Assembly: GCA_015488885.1 (NCBI GenBank)
Contig: WFMW01000067.1
Span: 1-41,611, forward strand
Length of the DNA stretch: 41,611 nucleotides
DNA from: Gammaproteobacteria bacterium
GTDB taxonomy: Bacteria; Pseudomonadota; Gammaproteobacteria; SZUA-229
Direction: 5' to 3'
Under the pieces are notes generated by a model. The model saw only the letters and a list, made by a program, of their open reading frames with translations, ran no database searches and was not told where the DNA came from. Within the stretch, counting starts at the first letter, position 1, and each line of letters starts with the position of its first letter. Made by a program: the position numbers and the translations under genes. Shown here piece after piece: positions 25,470 to 33,911 of the stretch.

Positions 25470-25643
25470 ATGAAACCCTTACTCAAAATAATCAGCCTGG
25501 CTGTACTCACCACCCTGTTTATCACTGGCTGTAGCAGCACACCACCAGCACCGCATAAAAAAAACCCGTATAACCAGCCTGACGTACAACGTAACAGAGC
25601 ACATCAGGCACAGGGTGATTTATCGTCCGAAACCTCCCGATAA
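25470..25643 (+). CDS. Small 57-residue lipoprotein
   Basis: The frame runs from ATG at 25470 to TAA at 25641-25643. MKPLLKIISLAVLTTLFITG is a signal peptide ending in lipobox ITGC, with lipidation expected at Cys21. The mature part is 37 residues, hydrophilic, with SSTPPAPHKKNPYNQPDVQR. A clear ribosome site AAAGGA lies about 9 bp upstream. It follows radA by 85 bp and converges on lolD. Short lipoproteins of this kind have no assigned family that I recognise. Ser at +2 predicts sorting to the outer membrane. Confidence 0.85.
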   Translation: MKPLLKIISLAVLTTLFITGCSSTPPAPHKKNPYNQPDVQRNRAHQAQGDLSSETSR

Positions 25644-25710
25644 TTGATAATTTTTCGTTTCCAGCACAGGGCATGAAAATCTGATGTAACAGTAAAGATG
25701 ATTAGGAGAT

Positions 25711-26409
25711 TTATGAGCAGTGGCTCAGCACGCCATCTTCAAGGGTATAAACCGTATTCATACGTGCAGCAATTTCGAGATCGTGAGTAACAATAACCAG
25801 CGCAGTATGGAACAGGTTGTTTAACTGCATAATCAGTTCAATCGCCTGCGCCGCACTCTGGCGATCAAGATTACCGGTGGGTTCATCGGCAAACACGCAA
25901 TCGGGTTGATGAATAACCGCTCTGACAATCGCCACACGCTGACGCTCACCCCCGGATAGCTCACCAGGTCGATGTTGCAGACGATTACCCAGGCCAATTT
26001 CGGTTAACACATCACCGGCTTTGCGGGTGGCGGTCGCCACCTTTTCACCGCCAATCAACAAGGGCATGGCAACATTTTCCAGTGCAGTAAATTCAGGCAG
26101 TAGATGGTGAAACTGATAGACAAAACCCAGATGCTGATTACGAGTTCTACTGCGCTGTTTTTCAGTCATTTTTTCAATATTATGGCCATTTAATAACACC
26201 TTGCCTTTCGATGCATCATCCAGTCCACCGAGAATATTCAACAAGGTTGTTTTGCCGGAACCGGACGTACCGATAATGGCAATGGTATCACTGGCGCAAA
26301 TACTGAAATCAATATTTTTCAGCACATGTAATTCATGGCCGGTACCATCTTCATAGGATTTACCTAATGCCTGTGCTTCAAGTTTAAATGCCGGTCGGGT
26401 TAATGTCAT
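25711..26409 (-). CDS. lolD: Lipoprotein-releasing ABC transporter ATP-binding protein
   Basis: LolD powers extraction of lipoproteins from the inner membrane for LolA. It is 232 residues, with Walker A GTSGSGKTT (47-55), signature LSGGERQRVAIVRA, Walker B CVFADEPTGNLD and the LolD-like LGFVYQFHHLLPEFTALENV. The ATG at 26409 lies 1 bp after the permease stop. An upstream in-frame start at 26493 would run back through the permease gene. The pair is translationally linked. Confidence 0.95.
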   Translation of the reverse strand: MTLTRPAFKLEAQALGKSYEDGTGHELHVLKNIDFSICASDTIAIIGTSGSGKTTLLNILGGLDDASKGKVLLNGHNIEKMTEKQRSRTRNQHLGFVYQFHHLLPEFTALENVAMPLLIGGEKVATATRKAGDVLTEIGLGNRLQHRPGELSGGERQRVAIVRAVIHQPDCVFADEPTGNLDRQSAAQAIELIMQLNNLFHTALVIVTHDLEIAARMNTVYTLEDGVLSHCS

Positions 26410-26410
26410 T

Positions 26411-27658
26411 TTATTCGTAACGCAGGGCTTGGGCAGGCAGGGTTTTCGATGCACGCCAGGCGGGATAGATGGTTGCCAGAATGGTGACACCAAACGCGGA
26501 CAGGGCGTAAATTAACACTTCGTGAAACTTGACGTCTGCGGTAATATCGCTGATATAATAAACATCAGCAGGTAAAAAATCGGTGTGGAACAATAATTCC
26601 AGCCAGTGAACAATTTCAAATATATTTAATGCCACCGGTACACCCAGTGCAACCCCGATCAAGGTACCAAACAGACCGATAAATGCCCCCTGCACAATAA
26701 AAATACGCATAATGCTGCCCGGGCTCATCCCCATGGCACGTAAAATAGCAATATCTGGTTCTTTGTCTGTCACCGACATCATCAGGGTGGATACGATATT
26801 CAATGCTGCAATAGAAACCATCATTAACAGAATAATAAACATAACGGTTTTTTCGGTTTTTAAAGCACGGAAAAAATTACGATGTTGTTTCGACCAGTCA
26901 CGCACCCAGTAATCGGGGCCGAATATTTTTTCAATATTTCTTGCTATACGTGGTGCTTCAAATAAATTGGTGAGTTTCAGACGAACGCCATTTACCCTGT
27001 TTTTAAGGCGAAATAATTTTGCTGCGTCGGCGAGATGCACATAGGCCATGGCGCTGTCAAATTCATGCATACCGACTTCAAACACACCTACCACACGAAA
27101 ACGTCGTAATCGTGGCAATACACCCACAGCAGTAATATTTGCCTGGGGAGTAATCATCGTCACCCTGTCACCTTCGTACAGACCAAGCGAATTGGCCAGT
27201 TCACGTCCCAGTACGATACCGTATTCACCCGGTTTCAAATCACTCAGACGACCGGAAACCATCTTGCTGGCAATACCGGATACTTTTTCTTCATAGCCGG
27301 GCAGAATGCCCCGAACGATAGAACCACTGACTCGACGGCCATTGGTTAACATCACTTCTTTATTGATGTAAGGTGCCGCCGCCACAACCTCCTTGTCTTT
27401 TTCGACCTTTTTGATGACAGCAGGCCAGTCACTTAAAATGCCATTATAACCGGTGATGGTCGCATCAGATGTCATGCTTAAGGTGCGATTACGTAATTCA
27501 TCACCAAAACCGTTCATCACGGATAAAACCACGATTAAGGCAAACACGCCCAGCGCAACACCGGCAATAGAAATAAAAGCGATAAAGGAAACAAACTGGT
27601 TCTTACGCCGGGCACGTATATAGCGTAAACCAATGAACAATTCTTTGGGTTGAAACAT
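26411..27658 (-). CDS. LolC/LolE-type lipoprotein-releasing permease
   Basis: This is an FtsX-like inner-membrane permease of 415 residues. The N-terminus reads FIGLRYIRARRKNQFVSFIAFISIAGVALGVFALIVVLSVMNGF, the classic LolC/E start with its first membrane helix. A periplasmic MacB-like domain follows (about 50-260). Three helices come at the C-terminus, with the AALNIVSTLMMSVTDKEPDIAILRAMGM motif and YPAWRASKTLPAQALRYE. Only one permease gene adjoins lolD here, so I cannot say whether it works as a homodimer (LolF type) or with a second permease elsewhere. Confidence 0.93.
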   Translation of the reverse strand: MFQPKELFIGLRYIRARRKNQFVSFIAFISIAGVALGVFALIVVLSVMNGFGDELRNRTLSMTSDATITGYNGILSDWPAVIKKVEKDKEVVAAAPYINKEVMLTNGRRVSGSIVRGILPGYEEKVSGIASKMVSGRLSDLKPGEYGIVLGRELANSLGLYEGDRVTMITPQANITAVGVLPRLRRFRVVGVFEVGMHEFDSAMAYVHLADAAKLFRLKNRVNGVRLKLTNLFEAPRIARNIEKIFGPDYWVRDWSKQHRNFFRALKTEKTVMFIILLMMVSIAALNIVSTLMMSVTDKEPDIAILRAMGMSPGSIMRIFIVQGAFIGLFGTLIGVALGVPVALNIFEIVHWLELLFHTDFLPADVYYISDITADVKFHEVLIYALSAFGVTILATIYPAWRASKTLPAQALRYE

Positions 27659-27696
27659 ACAGGCATTATACCATGGACATGAAAAGCATCCTGATA

Positions 27697-28341
27697 CTAC
27701 TTTTTATTGATAATAAGATGTTTTTCATCCAGATCAGCAATAACCAGTTTAGTTAAATCGGGGATAACTTCATCAACAGACTGAGAAGCAAAAATGTGAC
27801 TATGTGCCGACCAGACCGGTTCTTCTGAATTAACATCATACAGATTTGTTTCCAGCTCTACTTGTTTATGCGTAATGGAATGAGTGGGAATATGTACGTA
27901 GTTATATACCTGAGAATAATAACTGTATAATCCGCCAGAATATCCATTGCTGTATACCGGCATATAATCAGTAGCGGGTTTATATACTGATTCTTTATTT
28001 ATGACAATAAGATAGGTAACCAGTACACCATCAATTCCCAGACCTTTAATCGCTTTTGAGACTGATTCACGGTTAATACTGGTATCGGCACTCATGAGTT
28101 TATAACTCTCAATAGCCTGAACCCCTCTTCTTCCAAGCGCTGACACAAAATACTTCTCAAATATCCGGCGGGTCTGCTGACTGTTGGAAACGCCAATAAC
28201 AAGTAATTTTTTATAGGTTTTTTTATTCGTCTTCGATGACCATACCTGAGTCAGGCTTACATGGGCACAGGCTGATAACAGCATAAAAACAGGTAGGACA
28301 AACAGAAAGAATTTTTTATATGATAACGACAAGATTAGCAC
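27697..28341 (-). CDS. Hypothetical lipoprotein, DUF4136-like
   Basis: A signal peptide with lipobox LSAC (Cys near residue 25) is followed by a globular part: KKTYKKLLVIGVSNSQQTRRIFEKYF, LGRRGVQAIESYKLM and GIDGVLVTYLIVINKESVY. A Tyr/Gly-rich stretch follows (PVYSNGYSGGLYSYYSQVYNY) and then a beta-rich end. The alpha/beta pattern with a variable Tyr-rich loop resembles small outer-membrane lipoproteins of the DUF4136 type, but I am not sure. The start is uncertain: a GTG at 28341 or a TTG at 28332. It stands alone between uvrB and the lol genes. Confidence 0.72.
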   Translation of the reverse strand: MLILSLSYKKFFLFVLPVFMLLSACAHVSLTQVWSSKTNKKTYKKLLVIGVSNSQQTRRIFEKYFVSALGRRGVQAIESYKLMSADTSINRESVSKAIKGLGIDGVLVTYLIVINKESVYKPATDYMPVYSNGYSGGLYSYYSQVYNYVHIPTHSITHKQVELETNLYDVNSEEPVWSAHSHIFASQSVDEVIPDLTKLVIADLDEKHLIINKK

Positions 28342-28484
28342 TCGATAAATATAAATAATAAAATTCGATTATCCCAGATAATTTACAGAAATACTATATT
28401 TTTAACAGCGTATCCTTAGATAATACCCATGCCTCTGCATAGAATGCATAAACGCTAATAAATAGTTAAATGCCAGACTTTTAA

Positions 28485-30494
28485 CTACCCTGTCATGGCC
28501 AGTTGTTTAACCCGTTCAATTTCATCACGCAGGCTGGCAGCCTGTTCAAATTCAAGATTACGCGAATGTTCATACATCTGCTTTTCCAGATTTTCAATTT
28601 CTCGACTTAAAGCTGATGGTGACATAGCCTGGTAATGGGCATGTTCTTCGGCAACTTTCAACCGTTCTACTGTTTTGCGTGAATGTTTATCACCATAACC
28701 GGCTTCCAGCACATCATGAATATCTTTTACAATGCCGGTGGGTACAATATCATGCTGCTGATTATATTGCTGCTGAAGCGTACGCCTCTCCTCAGTGATA
28801 CTTATGGCTTTTTGCATAGAGCCGGTTATTCTGTCTGCATACAATATGGCTTTACCATTAATATTTCTTGCCGCCCGGCCAATGCTCTGAATCATCGAAC
28901 GTTCGGAACGTAAAAAACCTTCCTTATCAGCATCCAGTATGGCAATCAAAGATACTTCCGGCATATCCAGCCCTTCACGTAACAGATTAATACCAACCAG
29001 TACATCAAATTCTCCCAGTCTTAAATCACGAATAATTTCTACCCGCTCCACGGTATCAATATCTGAATGCAGGTAGCGCACACGCACATCATGGTCGGTT
29101 AAATAATCGGTTAAATCTTCAGACATGCGTTTGGTCAGGGTTAAAATTAGCACCCTTTCATTAAGCGGTACACGCTTATTAATTTCTGACAGTACATCAT
29201 CCACCTGCGTGGCCACGGGTCGCACTTCAATCAGCGGATCCAGCAACCCGGTTGGCCTTACCACCTGCTGCGCTATGGCATCACTGTGGCTTTCTTCATA
29301 CGGTCCCGGCGTTGCGGAAACAAACAGAACCTGCGGTATCATTTTCTCAAATTCATCAAAGCGTAGCGGGCGATTATCCAGCGCAGAGGGCAGACGAAAA
29401 CCAAAGTTCACCAGATTTTCCTTACGCGAACGGTCACCTTTATACATAGCACCAATCTGCGGCACCGAGACATGGCTCTCGTCAATAATCAACAGGGCTT
29501 CTTCCGGCAGGTAGTCGAACAGACACGGCGGTGGCTCGCCAGGTGTTCGACTGGACAGATAACGCGAATAGTTTTCAATACCGCTGCAATAACCCAGTTC
29601 ACGCATCATTTCCAGATCAAACTGGGTGCGTTGTTCCAGTCGTTGCGCTTCAACCAGTTTATTGTTATCACGCAGCTCAGCCAGGCGCTGCTTTAATTCA
29701 ACACGAATCTGTTCAATTGCATTAACGATCACGTGACGCGGCGTGGCATAGTGAGTTTTCGGGTACACGGTAATACGGGCTTTCTTATGTAACAGTGCTC
29801 CGGTTAGCGGATCGAAAATACTGATGTTTTCAATTTCGTCATCAAACAGCTCAACCCGGATGGCCTCACGTTCAGAGTCTGCCGGGTGAATATCAATCAC
29901 TTCACCACGCACCCGGTAACAGCCACGGCGCAACTCAAGGTCGTTGCGCACATACTGTAATTCTGCCAGTCGGCGCAGAATCATCCGCTGATCCACCAGA
30001 TCGCCACGCACCAGATGCAATATCATGGAAAAATAGGATTCCGGGTCGCCCAGTCCATAAATGGCTGAAACGGTCGCCACGATAATGGTGTCCTCACGTT
30101 CCATCAGGGCTTTGGTCGCCGATAGCCGCATCTGCTCGATATGCTCATTGACCGAGGCATCCTTTTCAATAAAGGTATCACTGGCCGGCACATAAGCTTC
30201 CGGCTGGTAATAGTCATAATAAGAAACAAAATACTCCACCGCATTGTGCGGGAAAAATTCTTTCATCTCCCCATACAGCTGTGCCGCCAGGGTTTTATTC
30301 GGTGCCATAATAATGGTTGGCCGTTGTAACTGGGTAATCACATTCGCCACCGTAAAGGTTTTCCCTGAACCGGTCACGCCCAATAAAGTCTGTTTCGCCA
30401 ACCCGGCCTGAAAGCCATCCACCAGGCTGGTGATAGCCGCCGGTTGATCCCCGGTTGGCGCATAATCGGTTTGCAGATGAAATTTTTTTGACAT
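28485..30494 (-). CDS. uvrB: Excinuclease ABC subunit B
   Basis: UvrB is the damage-verifying helicase of nucleotide excision repair. Walker A GVTGSGKT is at 39-46. The beta-hairpin region [40 protein letters not shown] and SIGRAARN follow. The C-terminal UVR domain ([20 protein letters not shown]) contacts UvrC. Length 669 is standard. I looked for a LexA box in the 90-bp gap before the aminotransferase gene and saw no CTGT-N8-ACAG. Confidence 0.97.
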   Translation of the reverse strand: MSKKFHLQTDYAPTGDQPAAITSLVDGFQAGLAKQTLLGVTGSGKTFTVANVITQLQRPTIIMAPNKTLAAQLYGEMKEFFPHNAVEYFVSYYDYYQPEAYVPASDTFIEKDASVNEHIEQMRLSATKALMEREDTIIVATVSAIYGLGDPESYFSMILHLVRGDLVDQRMILRRLAELQYVRNDLELRRGCYRVRGEVIDIHPADSEREAIRVELFDDEIENISIFDPLTGALLHKKARITVYPKTHYATPRHVIVNAIEQIRVELKQRLAELRDNNKLVEAQRLEQRTQFDLEMMRELGYCSGIENYSRYLSSRTPGEPPPCLFDYLPEEALLIIDESHVSVPQIGAMYKGDRSRKENLVNFGFRLPSALDNRPLRFDEFEKMIPQVLFVSATPGPYEESHSDAIAQQVVRPTGLLDPLIEVRPVATQVDDVLSEINKRVPLNERVLILTLTKRMSEDLTDYLTDHDVRVRYLHSDIDTVERVEIIRDLRLGEFDVLVGINLLREGLDMPEVSLIAILDADKEGFLRSERSMIQSIGRAARNINGKAILYADRITGSMQKAISITEERRTLQQQYNQQHDIVPTGIVKDIHDVLEAGYGDKHSRKTVERLKVAEEHAHYQAMSPSALSREIENLEKQMYEHSRNLEFEQAASLRDEIERVKQLAMTG

Positions 30495-30584
30495 AATGCT
30501 TTTGAGTTATTTCTTTACACGTAAAATTAACTTAAACTCGACCCGATAATTATTTCAGACCAACCTAAGCTCACGGATATTACA

Positions 30585-31769
30585 GTGGCCATAAAACTTT
30601 CCAGCCGTATACAACGCGTCAAACCTTCCCCCACCCTGGCGGTTACCGCACTGGCCAATCAACTACGTACCGAAGGCCGGGATGTTATCGGTCTGGCTGC
30701 CGGTGAACCCGATTTTGACACCCCGGAACATATCAAACAGGCCGCTATTGAAGCCATTCATAAAGGTTATACCAAATACACTGCTGTTGATGGTACCGCA
30801 GGATTAAAACAGGCTATTATAAACAAATTTAAACGCGAAAACGGTTTTGACTACCAGGCCAGTCAGGTTCTGGTTTCGGTTGGTGGCAAACAGGTTTTTT
30901 ATAACCTTTGCCAGACCCTGCTGAATACCGGTGATGAAGTCATTGTACCGGCACCTTACTGGGTGTCCTACCCGGATATCGTCAAGCTGGCCGATGCAAG
31001 CCCGGTTTTTATTGAAGCCGGTATTGAACAGACATTTAAAATAACCGCCGAACAGCTGGAAGCAGCCATTACTGACAGAACCCGGCTGGTGATTATTAAC
31101 AGCCCGTCCAACCCTTCCGGCAAAGCATACAGCCGTGATGAACTTAAATCCCTGGCGGATGTTCTGCTCAAACATCCCGATATTATCGTTGTCACTGATG
31201 ATATTTATGAACACATAGTATGGACAGAAGAAGGCTTTAACAATATTTTAAATGTCTGCCCTGAATTATACCCACAAACAGTTGTGTTGAACGGGGTTTC
31301 CAAAGCCTACTCGATGACCGGCTGGCGTATTGGCTATGCCGGTGGCCCCGAAAGCCTGATTCAGGGAATGAAAAAAATCCAGTCGCAAAGCACCTCCAAC
31401 CCCACGTCGATAGCCCAGTATGCTGCCCAGGAAGCACTCGATGGCCCCCAGGATTTTCTCCTGCAGATGTGCCATACCTTTAAACAACGTCATGATTTTG
31501 TTTATGCCAGCCTGACTACCATCGAGGGCGTAGAATGCCTGCCCAGTGACGGCACGTTTTACAGTTTCCCTTCCTTTAAACCGGTGATTCAACGGCTGAA
31601 AACGATTACCGATGATATTCAACTGGCACAGATGCTACTGGAAAAAGCCGAAGTCGCATTAGTCCCGGGTTCCGCATTTGGCCTGCCCGGCCACCTGCGC
31701 CTGTCTTATGCCACGGATATGAACAGCCTGGAGAAAGCTATCGACAGAATCAAACAGGCAATAAAATAA
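30585..31769 (+). CDS. Aspartate (class I) aminotransferase, PLP-dependent
   Basis: A cytosolic enzyme that interconverts aspartate and oxaloacetate with a 2-oxoacid partner. It is fold type I, subgroup 1-gamma: GLAAGEPDFDTPEHI, NSPSNPSGKAYSRDEL and the PLP-lysine motif NGVSKAYSMTGWRIGYAGG near residue 235. The C-terminal Arg-containing GHLRLSYATD is present. Length 394 is normal. It begins with GTG, preceded by ACGGAT. It is divergent from uvrB and followed by tRNA-Asn. Prephenate or other substrates cannot be excluded. Confidence 0.92.
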   Translation: MAIKLSSRIQRVKPSPTLAVTALANQLRTEGRDVIGLAAGEPDFDTPEHIKQAAIEAIHKGYTKYTAVDGTAGLKQAIINKFKRENGFDYQASQVLVSVGGKQVFYNLCQTLLNTGDEVIVPAPYWVSYPDIVKLADASPVFIEAGIEQTFKITAEQLEAAITDRTRLVIINSPSNPSGKAYSRDELKSLADVLLKHPDIIVVTDDIYEHIVWTEEGFNNILNVCPELYPQTVVLNGVSKAYSMTGWRIGYAGGPESLIQGMKKIQSQSTSNPTSIAQYAAQEALDGPQDFLLQMCHTFKQRHDFVYASLTTIEGVECLPSDGTFYSFPSFKPVIQRLKTITDDIQLAQMLLEKAEVALVPGSAFGLPGHLRLSYATDMNSLEKAIDRIKQAIK

Positions 31770-31790
31770 CCATAAAATGGCAGATAGCTA

Positions 31791-31819
31791 TTGACCAAAG
31801 CAGGATGAATAGGTAGCAT
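31791..31819 (+). promoter_or_regulatory. Promoter of tRNA-Asn
   Basis: TTGACC (31791-31796), a 17-bp spacer and TAGCAT (31814-31819) lie about 46 bp upstream of the mature tRNA 5' end. Spacing is ideal and both hexamers are recognisable. Confidence 0.6.
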
Positions 31820-31865
31820 ACCGCCTTCCAGATCAGGGGCACATCTGAAACCCCTGGAGCATCAT

Positions 31866-31941
31866 TCCCCGATAGCTCAGTTGGTAGAGCAACGGACTGT
31901 TAATCCGTTTGTCCCTGGTTCGAGCCCAGGTCGGGGAGCCA
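31866..31941 (+). tRNA. tRNA-Asn(GUU)
   Basis: A 76-base cloverleaf. The acceptor stem TCCCCGA pairs with TCGGGGA, the D arm contains AGTTGGTAGA, and the anticodon stem ACGGA/TCCGT encloses CTGTTAA with anticodon GTT at 31899-31901. The T arm CCTGG/CCAGG encloses TTCGAGC. Discriminator G and an encoded CCA end the gene. Asn tRNA genes are common integration sites, but no repeat of its 3' end is seen in this window. Confidence 0.97.
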
Positions 31942-32435
31942 ATTCTTTATCAGTTAAATCACCAACTTACACGAAAATAAACAGCGGTCAAGCAGTGCGT
32001 TAAATCATTGTGTTCTTTTTTTACACCATATTTACACCAGCTTGATTGATGAAGCAGCCTTTTACAGCCAGATTGGATTCAGCCGAATAACGTCAGCTGG
32101 ATACTAAAATATCCAGCTGACCCTGTTGCTGACATCAACAAAATGGTGATTATTGGCCGAGTAATCGACCGTGGAAGATGTAAAGGTACTCATTACGCAC
32201 CAAAGCATGACCTTCAGGGCACTGATATGTTTCCGTATTGCCATCAATATGAAGTGCTGATCCTGGAAATTACTTCCGGATTCAACTCATAGCGAACCTT
32301 CAGCAATATTTTCTGTTTCAGCTTTATAACACGCTTTTTTAATCTTTATGAATCGCACTGATTGCTGATAGAATTTGTTGATTTTTCATTTCCTGTTCTC
32401 CATGTCATTTTTTTGTGTCACAAAACATAAAAAAT
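31942..32435. other. Gene-poor stretch with probable gene fragments
   Basis: No convincing gene lies here. A T-rich run and two close copies of TTTACACCA (around 32020-32040) come first. A plus-strand frame ending at TAA 32105-32107 reads SLIDEAAFYSQIGFSRI, like the C-terminal FYxxxGF region of a GNAT acetyltransferase. A second plus-strand frame is open from 32053 to a TAG at 32290-32292. Both look like remnants, consistent with turnover of foreign DNA next to a tRNA gene. Confidence 0.4.
32143..32292 (+). CDS. Possible 49-residue ORF or gene fragment
   Basis: The first ATG of the open frame from 32053 begins MVIIGRVIDRGRCKGTHYAP and ends EVLILEITSGFNS. The codons upstream of the ATG (including NNVSWILKYPADPVADINK) also read like protein, which argues for a truncated gene rather than a complete small one. 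I recognise no family, and no good ribosome site precedes the ATG. Confidence 0.25.
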   Translation: MVIIGRVIDRGRCKGTHYAPKHDLQGTDMFPYCHQYEVLILEITSGFNS

Positions 32436-33098
32436 CTACTTATTCTCAACCTGAACCACCCTGGTTTTTTGCGGTGCTTTCACTATTAGTAACAGAACAG
32501 CTATTACTGCCAGCGGCCATATCATAACCAGCGTTAACCATGGCAACATCATCAACATGTGCCAGTTAGCAATCAAACCTGTGACATTTAAAAGCAGTAA
32601 AAAACCATTAATAAATAAAGTTACCATCAGTGATCGGCTTATTGCCTGTACACGCTCTGGTAACCAGCCATGCAATGCCCATAAAACAGGCAGCATTATT
32701 AACCAGCCGATAATCAACAGCCATAAACCTGCTTCAGCCAGCCAGACATTAAATAGCGAACCGATTTCGATTAGCACAAGTGCAAGCATAAATACCAGAT
32801 AAATAAAATTATAGCGTGGGTAATAAACAGGCGAAAGCCCATATCTGGCAGGTAGTAATGTCATTAAAAAACCGGCTACGGGTAAAGCCAGTACACCATA
32901 GCTAAAGCCGGTTAACAGGCTGTCCATTTTTAATGACAGGCCATTATGAAAAACATAAATCAGCAACACAGCAATAATTAACAGATGCAATATGGCCGCA
33001 AACACAAACAGACGTAATGGCGTGGCAGCAATACGGGACCATATTTTGCTAAACCAACCGGTATTGCTTTTTGAACGGGGTGCAATCGCTAAACACAT
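32436..33098 (-). CDS. NnrS-like multi-helix membrane protein
   Basis: A 220-residue inner-membrane protein with about six helices. TPLRLFVFAAILHLLIIAVL followed by FSYGVLALPVAGFLMTLLPA resembles the start of NnrS proteins (PxRxFFLxAxL ... GFLLTAVPNW), which are linked to nitric oxide stress and haem-copper enzymes. It is about half the usual NnrS length, and the HxHEM residues of that family are absent at the matching place (LKMDSLLTGFSYG), so any function is uncertain. It is divergent from the flavoenzyme pair across a 144-bp gap. Confidence 0.6.
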   Translation of the reverse strand: MCLAIAPRSKSNTGWFSKIWSRIAATPLRLFVFAAILHLLIIAVLLIYVFHNGLSLKMDSLLTGFSYGVLALPVAGFLMTLLPARYGLSPVYYPRYNFIYLVFMLALVLIEIGSLFNVWLAEAGLWLLIIGWLIMLPVLWALHGWLPERVQAISRSLMVTLFINGFLLLLNVTGLIANWHMLMMLPWLTLVMIWPLAVIAVLLLIVKAPQKTRVVQVENK

Positions 33099-33242
33099 AT
33101 TAAGTATCCATAAAAAACTTTAAAAACTTCTAAAAAAATCAGCAATTGCTGAACCAAAAGATAATTAAATTATCTCACCATTATCCTTATCTGTCTGTGA
33201 TATTCTTACCATCAATAAGTAACCGGGACATAAACCTGAGCA

Positions 33243-33911
33243 ATGAACCGAAAACCCCGACCTGCAAGCTGTTGCAACAATAATAGCTGTTGCAACAATA
33301 ATAACTGTTGCAATAATAATATGGGTGTATCCCGAACGGATTTTTTATCCCGTTGGCACCAGCGGCTGTTAACACGCCGCCAGCTTTTAATCCATGCCGC
33401 CGGTGGCTCTCTGGCGGCATTATTGCCGTTACCGGCATTCACCGCAAGCAATCATCATACCGATTCTACAGTACCCGATCCGTGGCCGGTCATCGACGCT
33501 GTACAACAACACCTTTTTCCTGCTGAACAACACGCACCCGGTGCTCATGAAATTAATGCCCTGGGTTATCTACAATTTGTTGTTAGCGATACCACACTGG
33601 ATCAGGATGAACGTGCATTTATTACCCATGGTGTCAAATGGTTGCAGGGAATCAGCCAGCAAACTTACCAGCAATCATTCCTAAAACTGGACACGCAGCA
33701 GGCAGAAAATGTTCTGCAACGTATCGCCCGGAGTGATGCGGGTGAAAACTGGCTATCCACGTTGATGTTATATTTGACTGAAGCTTTATTGACCGACCCG
33801 GTTTACGGTGGCAATACCAATCAGATCGGCTGGAAATGGCTACAACATACACCGGGGTTTCCACGCCCACCTGCTGATAAAACTTTCCCACATCTACTGG
33901 CTAAAAAATGA
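33243..33911 (+). CDS. Gluconate 2-dehydrogenase subunit 3-like Tat protein
   Basis: This is the small partner of GMC flavodehydrogenases, which usually carries the complex across the inner membrane by the Tat route. LTRRQLLIHAAGGSLAALLP is a twin-arginine signal. The rest (PWPVIDAVQQHLFPAEQHAPGAHEINALGY ... DPVYGGNTNQIGWKWL) matches the gluconate 2-dehydrogenase subunit 3 pattern, including the terminal YGGN and GW. The start is unclear. From 33243 the protein begins with a Cys-Cys-Asn-Asn-Asn repeat; the ATG at 33321 starts just after it, but has no ribosome site. It overlaps the GMC gene by 4 bp (ATGA). Confidence 0.78.
   Translation: MNRKPRPASCCNNNSCCNNNNCCNNNMGVSRTDFLSRWHQRLLTRRQLLIHAAGGSLAALLPLPAFTASNHHTDSTVPDPWPVIDAVQQHLFPAEQHAPGAHEINALGYLQFVVSDTTLDQDERAFITHGVKWLQGISQQTYQQSFLKLDTQQAENVLQRIARSDAGENWLSTLMLYLTEALLTDPVYGGNTNQIGWKWLQHTPGFPRPPADKTFPHLLAKK
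33267..33320 (+). repeat. Three 18-bp tandem units containing TGTTGCAACA
   Basis: Two identical units AGCTGTTGCAACAATAAT (33267-33284 and 33285-33302) and a third with two changes (33303-33320) end directly at the ATG of 33321. Units one and two each hold the perfect palindrome TGTTGCAACA. If translated they give SCCNNN, SCCNNN, NCCNNN. Confidence 0.92.

Noticed and set aside
30495-30584. A LexA box upstream of uvrB
   Set aside because: No CTGT-N8-ACAG or close variant was found in the uvrB/aminotransferase gap.
31866-31941. A duplicated tRNA-Asn 3' end marking an integrated island
   Set aside because: No second copy of the T arm and acceptor sequence was seen in the window.
31990-32040. 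An integron attC site near the GNAT-like fragment
   Set aside because: A GTTAAAT core-like heptamer is present, but the paired core and the inner complementary arms of an attC site are not evident.
33187-33438. Two minus-strand frames over the 18-bp repeats with Tyr/Cys/Leu-rich repeats
   Set aside because: They arise because the 18-bp unit is open in several frames. The plus-strand Tat signal and subunit pattern explain the region.
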